DNA of 64,000 nucleotides from the NCBI GenBank assembly GCA_947247005.1, contig OX365952.1, forward strand, positions 3,308,501-3,372,500, read 5' to 3'. Positions 58,501 to 64,000 of the stretch are shown piece after piece (positions within the stretch are counted from its first letter, which is position 1; every line of letters starts with the position of its first letter). Under the pieces are notes generated by a model. The model was given only the letters and a program-made list of their open reading frames with translations, had not been told where the DNA came from and made no database searches. Made by a program: the position numbers and the translations under genes. This DNA comes from Spisula solida. Taxonomy: Eukaryota > Mollusca > Bivalvia > Venerida > Mactridae.

Positions 58501-59078
58501 CTTTAGGTCGAACAAATTGGGCTACAAAAATAAAAGAACTACTATATAAATACGGCTTTGGCTATGTTTGGATAAATCAAGATATTGGTGATTTAAATAT
58601 GTTTATCTCTTCGTTTAAACAACGTATAAATGACTGTATGAAGCAAAACTGGTCAGGTGAAATATCAGCATCTTCTAGATGTGATACATATGTAATGTTT
58701 AAATCCTTATTGAATATTGAAAAATATCTATGCATCGATATACCTTTCTCGTTTAGGAAATCCCTCGCACGTTTCAGATGTTCAAACCATAAACTTAACA
58801 TTGAACTAGGAAGACATTATGGAATAGAAAGATCCGATAGAATATGTCTATATTGTTTCATTCACTTCAATCATTTAATATTAGAAAATGAATATCACGC
58901 ATTCTTTATATGTCCAAAATATTCTGAAATAAGAGAACGATACTTGTTTAGTTGGTATACTGGAAGATGTGATACTTCTGATTTTGAAAATTTAATGAGA
59001 AATGAGTGTCATATTATTTTAAAACGAGTATCACTATATGTATCAAACTTAATGCAGTGCATTGACAATTTACGATAG
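55557..59078 (+). CDS. LINE ORF2: AP endonuclease - reverse transcriptase - Cys/His domain
   Basis: 1173 sense codons from just after the ORF1 UAG, uninterrupted. Numbering from the TTG at 55593: endonuclease motifs LTWNIAGL (~7), GLVETW (~35), VAGDFNAR (~158) and DDSDHFPIS (~267). RT motifs are KFGKSQGKDGIGAEFYK, PLYKSGDRNDPSNYRGISL, AQAGFRSGYS, VDFQKAFDSL (~647), GTRQGDLSSPIIFSLYINDL, FADD (762-765) and YKYMGLLF. A C-terminal Cys/His motif (CLYCFIHFNHLI...HAFFIC) follows at about 1090-1112. All catalytic signatures are present. The first in-frame ATG is near residue 145, inside the endonuclease, so translation must start by readthrough, reinitiation or a non-AUG codon. Confidence 0.9.
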   Translation, partial: ATGHAQTQEHETLYKRLNILTWNIAGLNKHKHDISFINYLKRFDFIGLVETWSNFHGEFDSLLPGYCHFDCVRTKRKNAIRNSGGISVFIKNEHVRENLVTRIKPCLTDCIVLLLDSSLFNSIKDIILYITYISPEGSSIYQNTVENTGFPLLDETLMSLKYEYPESYLYVAGDFNARTRDFCDYIIADNLDFLYQENVDYESDSFDLPRRNKDNLRYNNFGRLLVDLCCTHNIHILNGRCCDDIDGNYTCIANEGHSVVDYHIASSELFHCVSGFNVEMRDDSDHFPISAQLEFESTPEPVVINPVPPCISVNKLRWKDSSKDTFLRIFNENLTENKTIIMNNIEDDINEAVSSIVNLYHTSASSCKMVANNTKVVTKTQPEWWDNECKESKKHKYSVLRRFRLTNDNHDFDIYKNARKSFKKICQNKKIEFQSTNRFNLVNSRNNPRQFWSMIKNSLKQNIVSININASTWLNYFEHLLFKENQTPLSDLNINMFETDENAENILNCPFTEEEVRKSIFKLKFGKSQGKDGIGAEFYKHTCDIITPILNTLFNKILTSGEFPDAWSQSVIVPLYKSGDRNDPSNYRGISLIDVIYKIFSNTVTERLNKWSKESDVIDEAQAGFRSGYSCVDNMFSLQCMIQKYISRPQGRFYVLYVDFQKAFDSLVHYKIFLNMVNKGANGNLIKILMSMYTKLENYVKATDQPLDENGREKLPPREKFYGPFKCNIGTRQGDLSSPIIFSLYINDLVSHLRQTCNGVFITNDIPDILSLLFADDVACGADTVNNLQLQLNAISDFCTQSQMTVNLRKTEITVFRNGGPLRNSEKWTFNGTKINVTSVYKYMGLLFTPKLSWTQAKVKLAAQARKAINAIKRYQLPFGQFSHRDMFKLFDSMVVPILTYGAELWGHSYSSDIEKVQIEFCRYFIGVNSSVNNCMVLGECGRLPLCTIYYTKSIKYWCKLLHMSNSRYPKNCYKMLMSHDALGRTNWATKIKELLYKYGFGYVWINQDIGDLNMFISSFKQRINDCMKQNWSGEISASSRCDTYVMFKSLLNIEKYLCIDIPFSFRKSLARFRCSNHKLNIELGRHYGIERSDRICLYCFIHFNHLILENEYHAFFICPKYSEIRERYLFSWYTGRCDTSDFENLMRNECHIILKRVSLYVSNLMQCIDNLR

Positions 59079-59380
59079 AACATTTTATATGAGCACATTA
59101 ATCACCTTCACTTTGTTAGAATCATACTTTATTTTACTTTTGTGAGCAAAGTTTGACCAATTTCCGATTTCATGATATCATTACATGTATACACTATTGT
59201 TACTGTTGTTTAGTATCATTGACTTATTCCTAAAATATTGCAATGGACACAACTTATTATTTTTGAAATTATTATTATGTGAACATGTATGTATTTGTAT
59301 TTTGGGCCGGTGGCCTTTATTTACGTAATAATAAACTTGTAAACTTGTAAACTCGTACTAAAACTAACCAATCAAACACA

Positions 59381-61276
59381 ATGGCAAAAGGCGACAAAAA
59401 GCGCAAGGCAGCAGGCTTCCAACTTGGTAACACCTATGGACAACGAAAAAAGGAATCTGTACCTGCAGATCAACAAGCACATGGGAGTCAGTGTGAGACA
59501 GGACCGCAACTTGCCCATGGTGAGCCTTCTACGTCCACTGGGATCCACGAGGAAGGATATGACTTGCGGCCGCGACCTGAAAAAGGTAAGGTAAATGAAA
59601 ACCTAGGTAATCGTATAATCAGCATGCGAAAGTTACTTGATCTACTTAACACTCTTTCAGCTCAACATGGTAAAAGAAAGTGCGAAAGAGTGCATTGGGA
59701 CATAGATAAAGAAACCAAGTATGGTTTAGGAAGTAAGCTGCGATTCAAATGTACCCGCTGTGGATTTACCTCGCCAGAAATGAAAACTTACACAGAGATC
59801 GCTGGCACGACAAGAGCTGCGATCAATACTAACCTGGCCATGGCTCTTTTCGATACACCGATGGGAATTTCTAGGGCCGAGTGTCTGTTCACACAGCTGG
59901 ACTTACCTTTTCTTTCTTCAAGCCATCTGCAGGACCTTACTAAGGAAGTCAGTGATAGCATCACCAGCCTCAATAAGCAAGATATGGCTGAAAAGCGGAA
60001 ATTGGTTGAAAAACACAACAGACAGCATGGTGCGAAGGACCCTTCACAGCTAGATCTGTCTACAGACGCTAGGTACAATCGACCCCGCATGACTTCTTCA
60101 TACAAACCTGGCCTGAGCTCCTCTCAAGCATATGCTGTAGCCATGGAAAATCACACTACCAACAAATACATCATTGCCACAGCTATTGAGAATAAGCTGT
60201 GCAAGAAAGGGGCGGACATGAGGAACCAGGGCCTAGATGTCAACTGTCCTGGAGATCATGACGGCTGTACTGCCGATATGCCGTACCTCATGCCGCACTC
60301 GGAACGGAAGATGGCATACAAAATGGCGGAGGATTTATCCTCTTATGGATATGTCGTCCGCACATTAACGACTGACGGTGACGCGAGGGCTTACCTTGGA
60401 ATGCAGGACTATTACGCAGCCAACAACATGGACTACAACGTGACGCGACAAGCAGACCCAAACCACCTTGCGACTAGACAGGAGAAAAAGTGCAAAAGCA
60501 CCCAATTCTCCAGTACCATGATTCCACTCACCACAAAAAAGGACAGACAAGCAGCACAAGCTGTCCTGGCCAGAGACGTGAAACTACGTAGCAACGCTGT
60601 GATCAGTGAACTTGCTCGAATGGGCAAAGGTGACATCACTAAAATGATGAAAAAGTTACCGGCTATTCGGGCAGCCACCATTGAATGCTATGCGGGAAAC
60701 TGCAGTTTCTGTCCTGGAGATTCACTTGTCTGTTCTGGTGTCGGAATTGGGTGCTGGTGGTACAAATCTGATGTCCTGAGTCCGGCAAAGTTCAAGTACC
60801 TGCGAATGAATGAACAAGATAAGAAGCAAATGGATGGTGTACTGCAGATGAGACTGAGTGAAGCAGCAGTTCGCAGCGTCAGCTCCAGAACATCAACACA
60901 GGGGTGCGAGTCTTTCAACAGGGCTACTGTGGCTACAATGAGCAAACACATAAGCTACGCACGAACATTCAAGGGTCGCTTGTCAGCGCAAGTCCTTCGC
61001 TCAAACAACAGTGTCGATGTAGCCATGAAAAAGAAGCTCTGGCATGTATCCGGTACAGCGCTTTCTGTATGGGCACAGCGACGTCTAAAACATATCGCTA
61101 CCAAGGCAAATTATCACAAAAAGTACAAGTCTACACCAAAGTACAGAAATAGACGACGAGCCCTGAGAGCCAGGATGGAGTATGAGCACAGACGGTTACG
61201 CGATTCTGGGTTTGCGACAACCGACTATGAGAAGGGTATTTTGGACGACAACATACATACCTATGCCTGCAAATAA
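59381..61276 (+). CDS. Transposase-like protein, probably Mutator-like (MULE) DDE type
   Basis: ATG in a good context, 631 codons, uninterrupted. N-terminus basic (GDKKRKAAGF), then LRPRPEKGK. A CxxC zinc element (KCTRCGFTSP) leads into GTTRAAINTNLAMALFDTPM and a helical region. Candidate acidic residues are D332 or D334 (TTDGDARAY) and E510 (GCESFNRATVA). A Cys cluster C-x4-C-x2-C-x6-C-x6-CWW lies at residues 436-460, followed by LRMNEQDKKQMD and CESFN. The order resembles eukaryotic Mutator-like transposases, where a CxxC-rich segment precedes an N-E-x-x-N or E-S-F-N box. The tail is very basic (KYRNRRRALRARMEYEHRR). The LINE inserted only ~20 bp upstream of the ATG, which may have cut its promoter off. 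Assignment by pattern only. Confidence 0.6.
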   Translation: MAKGDKKRKAAGFQLGNTYGQRKKESVPADQQAHGSQCETGPQLAHGEPSTSTGIHEEGYDLRPRPEKGKVNENLGNRIISMRKLLDLLNTLSAQHGKRKCERVHWDIDKETKYGLGSKLRFKCTRCGFTSPEMKTYTEIAGTTRAAINTNLAMALFDTPMGISRAECLFTQLDLPFLSSSHLQDLTKEVSDSITSLNKQDMAEKRKLVEKHNRQHGAKDPSQLDLSTDARYNRPRMTSSYKPGLSSSQAYAVAMENHTTNKYIIATAIENKLCKKGADMRNQGLDVNCPGDHDGCTADMPYLMPHSERKMAYKMAEDLSSYGYVVRTLTTDGDARAYLGMQDYYAANNMDYNVTRQADPNHLATRQEKKCKSTQFSSTMIPLTTKKDRQAAQAVLARDVKLRSNAVISELARMGKGDITKMMKKLPAIRAATIECYAGNCSFCPGDSLVCSGVGIGCWWYKSDVLSPAKFKYLRMNEQDKKQMDGVLQMRLSEAAVRSVSSRTSTQGCESFNRATVATMSKHISYARTFKGRLSAQVLRSNNSVDVAMKKKLWHVSGTALSVWAQRRLKHIATKANYHKKYKSTPKYRNRRRALRARMEYEHRRLRDSGFATTDYEKGILDDNIHTYACK

Positions 61277-61430
61277 ATTAATTGATCAGGCATGACAGAG
61301 TGGCTCCCAGACACTAGCAAACTTACCAGTTCACCAAAAGACAGGATCGACAACCACTCTGTCCAGTACAAAGCAGTGCTGCTGACGATGGCTTGATGCT
61401 AGCCGAAACAGAGTGAAATTGCCTGTTTAT
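61277..61430. other. Transposase 3' flank
   Basis: Short non-coding segment leading into the repeat terminus at 61431; no feature of its own. Confidence 0.4.
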
Positions 61431-61450
61431 GTTGAGTGCTGCCTTCCCTG
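61431..61450. repeat. Transposon terminus shared with the 40251-41388 TIR element
   Basis: GAGTGCTGCCTTCCCTGT matches the right end of the 40251-41388 element exactly. Similarity continues inward (GCCTGTTTATGTTGAG against GGCTGGTTAAGTTGAG). It stands about 155 bp after the transposase stop, so it may be the right end of the transposase's own element. No matching left end was found upstream of the gene within the window. Confidence 0.55.
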
Positions 61451-61568
61451 TCCCATTTGTTATTACCTTTTAGTAGCCAACTAACAGCCATAACAATAAA
61501 TGGATGAGTGTGATGGATGAGTAAAAATAATTCTAATAGACTAATAAAACTAAATAATCCTACTCGGT

Positions 61569-61964
61569 CTACCCAGACAAGCTTATTAAACATGGGGGCT
61601 GTGTCTTTCCCTGGGTATCCATGTGACCAGTGCAGGATCCCATATTAAAACAAATCTTTCTATTACTATTTGTGTAGTTATCTTCAAAATTAAGATGATC
61701 TACATTTATACACAATTTATTATCGCACAAATGACTGGCCTGCACATTCCGAGGGACATCAAAATCTGAGACAGAAACCATAAGGGCAACACGGTGTGCG
61801 GTCTTGGTTCGAAACCCGGCTCCTGAAGGGTCTCTGGGGTCACGGTATCTGAACTGGCCATAACCCCGGACACTATACCCTGTCCAAATGACACATGCCC
61901 CATTCTCATGCAGTACTGAGTTACTCTGTAGCTTGTCGGAGCAATTTTTATAAAAAATCTCCAT
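61569..61964 (-). CDS. His-Me finger (HNH) homing-endonuclease-like protein
   Basis: 131 codons on the minus strand, ATG at 61964. The core is AHRVALMVS, then QASHLCDNKLCINVDHL and FEDNYTNSNRK. This fits the zinc-binding HNH type of I-PpoI-like nucleases: aHR, (S)H-x-C-x4-C-x4-HL, E-N-x3-N-x-R, with H57, H78, C80, C85, H90 and N101. N-terminal NGACVIWTGYSVRGYGQFRY is also usual for these small nucleases. The expected role is a sequence-specific DNA nick or cut. It is convergent with the transposase gene and lies inside the 470-bp repeats. The last 28 residues look unrelated, so the true end may differ by splicing. Confidence 0.7.
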   Translation of the reverse strand: MEIFYKNCSDKLQSNSVLHENGACVIWTGYSVRGYGQFRYRDPRDPSGAGFRTKTAHRVALMVSVSDFDVPRNVQASHLCDNKLCINVDHLNFEDNYTNSNRKICFNMGSCTGHMDTQGKTQPPCLISLSG

Positions 61965-62321
61965 TCCTATTAGGATTGTTAAAATTTAAAAAATTTAATT
62001 TTATATAAAAATACAAAATAAAACTAATATTTTCTGCAATCTGTAAGGACAATAAACTTTGCAGACGACAATTTACAACCGGAAGTTGACCCAAATGCAT
62101 TGTTGGTGCAAAATCTATACATCAAACTAGGCCAAAAGGTCAAATTTTAATGTTTTTATTTTTAAATTTTAATAAAATTTAAATTTGAATTACCTGTCAA
62201 TTTTCTTCTAGATGTACAAGTTCTTCACAGTATTTGGAACTTGCACACAAACTTTGAAGCCAATAAGTCAATAAATAAGTTCCCAACAGAAGATCTCCTA
62301 CTTTAACTTTCGCATCATATA
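61965..62321. other. Upstream region of the HNH gene
   Basis: AT-rich, probably 5' flank of the minus-strand HNH gene. It ends in GCATCATATA before the right 470-bp repeat. Confidence 0.4.
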
Positions 62322-62791
62322 GGTGTCACACCGGTAAAATATTCTACTATCATTTCTATGCAAAATAACTCAATTTCATGTCTCTCCCTGAGTCACACTG
62401 ATTTCCCAAATGATTTCCTGTGGCCTTTTCCATAGAATACATACACGGTCCTCAAAAATGAATCACAGAAAATGCCAGGTTGAGTGTGTTGTTTTCCTGC
62501 TATTTCAAGTCTCCCAGGTAGACTATGCTATTTTCCAATACACAACAGCTGATTCGGCCGAAGCACCCACACATTTCCAGCCCTCAGTCAGGGTGTAGTA
62601 ATCCTGAAAAAGATCAATCAAAGACTGTTAGCTGTTGATAGAAAGTCCATATTTGAAATATATACAGAAATTTTGGTCACCAATTCACAGTTTCCACAGT
62701 CAAACAGTACTAGAACAAAACAGAATTAAAGTTTTCATAGGAACTATTTTAGCATACTACGACCCGGAAGTACTTTCACCGGTGTGACACC
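62322..62791. repeat. 470-bp repeat, right copy (MITE-like)
   Basis: Same sequence and orientation as 52702-53171 with a single base difference seen. Flanked by CATCATATA on the left and TTTTCC on the right. The 62-codon open frame inside both copies is not taken as a gene. Confidence 0.9.
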
Positions 62792-62929
62792 TTTTCCAAG
62801 CATTTAGGTCTCTCTACTGCCATTCTCCACCCACCAACTTGACTAAGACGAGTAAGCTTGTATAAACTGTTCATTCTTACTATGTCATTTCTTATTGGAT
62901 ATTTATAATACTACGTAGAAATGTTCACC

Positions 62930-64000
62930 ACATCAAGACGATGTGTCATGCGCAATACACAGGCCCCTAGTTCAAAGGTCAAGGTCACACTTCGTGGTCA
63001 AATATTATTCCTTTCGTGATTAAAAAATTACTTCATTACGTTCACATTCACACCCTGAGATCCCTAGCTCAAATGTCAAGGTCACACATACCCAGCTCAT
63101 GTCGTCTGGTCGATGTCACATTTAAGCAATTACAAACTTTATTTCAAATTCATATTTCATATTATTCCATTTGCGCAACTTTATACTAAGGTGTCTGATG
63201 ACAGCTTTTAGCGGGGGCATTCGTGTCCTGTGGACACATTTCTAGTTATCAACAAGGCAGTCTAAATTAATGAACAGTAAAATTGTGCGATAAGTTACAC
63301 ATTTGCTATGAGTTCATGCATTTTGAAATGTAAGGTTCAAACCTTTGACCTTTTAACTGTGACCTTGCCCTTGAACTGCCGTGGTTGGAATGTGTGTTCT
63401 GTATGTCATCTTTATAAGTTACACATTTGGTATCGGTTTCATGCAATTCGGCCCAGGCGTTAAAAGGTAATGGGAGTCGACACAAAATTTAAGATTTAAA
63501 CCTCTGACCTCGACCCCGCATTGTTGAAATGTTGGTTCTGCATGTCGGCTTAATTAGTTATACATTTGGTATGAGTTTCATGCAATTCAGAACACAGCCA
63601 TTAAAAATTTAAAGAGCGGACATAATAAGTAACATTTTAACTTTTGATCTTAAACTGTGTCATTGACCTTGACCCAGCATGGTTGGAATGTGGGTTCTGC
63701 ACGTCGTCTTTATTAGTTAAACATTTGATATGAGTTTATTGTAATTCGGTCCAGGCATTAAAAGGTTATGGAGTGGACACGGAATGCAAAATTCAAACTT
63801 TTGACCTTAAATTGTGACCTTGAACCGGCATGGTTGGGATATGGGTTCTGTACGTTGTCTTTATTAGTTACACATTTGGTATGAGTTTCATGCAATTCAG
63901 CCCAGGCATTAAAAGTTATGGAACGGACACGAATGTAAGATTCAAACCTTTGACATTGAATTGTGACCTTGACCTTGAACCGGCATGGTTGGAATGTTGG
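62930..64000. repeat. ~155-bp mollusc-type tandem repeat, continues past the window
   Basis: Recurring phrases CATGGTTGGAATGTGGGTTC (near 63381, 63520, 63678, 63828, 63983), TTAGTTACACATTTGGTATG and CAATTCAGCCCAGGCATTAA, with a period of about 150-160 bp. The CTTTGACCTT...GTGACCTTGACC blocks are characteristic of bivalve genomic repeats. No coding frame. Confidence 0.75.

Larger units (their letters stand above)
54041..59360 (+). mobile_element. Full-length LINE with open ORF1 (2A-containing) and ORF2
   Basis: The 5' UTR (about 54041-54218) is followed by ORF1, one UAG, ORF2, and a 3' UTR ending in AATAAACTTGTAAACTTGTA, a short heptamer-type tail repeat. Possible imperfect target duplication: AACTAACAAT at 54033 and AACTAACCAAT at 59362. 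Clade: CR1/L2-like group by RT and C-terminal style, not settled. No stop or frameshift interrupts either ORF, so the copy may be recent. It has inserted immediately upstream of the transposase ATG. Confidence 0.8.
52702..62791. mobile_element. Putative composite mobile element bounded by two 470-bp repeats
   Basis: Two near-identical 470-bp repeats in direct orientation enclose about 9.1 kb. That segment holds a full-length LINE, a Mutator-like transposase gene and a minus-strand HNH endonuclease gene. The outer flanks are TTTT on both sides (ending 52701 and starting 62792). The inner flanks are inverted copies of each other (ATATGATG after the left repeat, CATCATAT before the right). Neither 470-bp copy has its own target duplication, which argues against two separate MITE insertions. 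That it moves as a unit is inference. Confidence 0.45.

Overview
This is an AT-rich animal genomic window, most likely from a bivalve or other mollusc. The signs are spliced exons with GT/AG borders, non-LTR retrotransposons of several clades, tRNA-derived SINEs, foldback elements, dispersed mollusc-type repeats carrying the phrase CAAGGTCAAGGTCAC, and a DM9-type protein exon. No bacterial, viral or CRISPR features are seen. All homology calls are from reading the sequence; no search was run.

Layout. (1) 1-9.8 kb: a multi-exon gene of unknown function on the + strand. Five exons with matching phases end at 6818. A 45-bp minisatellite (4355-5475) has amplified the end of its fourth exon together with the splice donor. 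SINE heads and a 976-bp tandem duplication (6929-8885) follow. (2) 10.4-24.8 kb: a stack of nested transposons. An old foldback element (arms 10443-13325 and 24130-24826) holds a CR1-like LINE (minus) in its left arm and a Tx1/L1-like LINE (plus, 16-bp target duplication) in its centre. A further minus-strand LINE sits inside ORF2 of the Tx1-like element. All of these carry breaks. (3) 25.9-30.2 kb: a 31-bp minisatellite, an exon with a C2HC zinc finger (CCDC17-like), a 43-bp minisatellite, and a terminal exon with a DM9-like domain. (4) 30.7-52.1 kb: a segmental tandem duplication. Two near-identical units each carry a membrane receptor-like gene (WSC-like plus C-type-lectin-like ectodomain, one transmembrane helix, repeat-rich tail), and a third partial unit has only flanking DNA. 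The units differ by clean transposon insertions, which show the borders of a TA-flanked MITE, a solo LTR and a 1.85-kb TIR element. All three carry a 13-bp satellite. (5) 52.7-62.8 kb: a 10-kb unit bounded by two almost identical 470-bp repeats. It holds a full-length LINE with open ORF1 and ORF2, a Mutator-like transposase gene and a His-Me/HNH endonuclease gene. (6) 62.9-64 kb: a ~155-bp mollusc tandem repeat running off the edge.

Most notable. The LINE at 54.0-59.4 kb encodes a 2A-type ribosome-skipping motif behind a hydrophobic leader in ORF1. Its ORF2 has no AUG before the endonuclease domain and lies in frame with ORF1 across a single UAG codon. The 10-kb bounded unit pairs a transposase with an HNH nuclease and may be an undescribed mobile element. 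The two receptor copies differ mainly by amino-acid-changing substitutions packed into the WSC-like domain, and copy 2 has a frameshift in its signal peptide.
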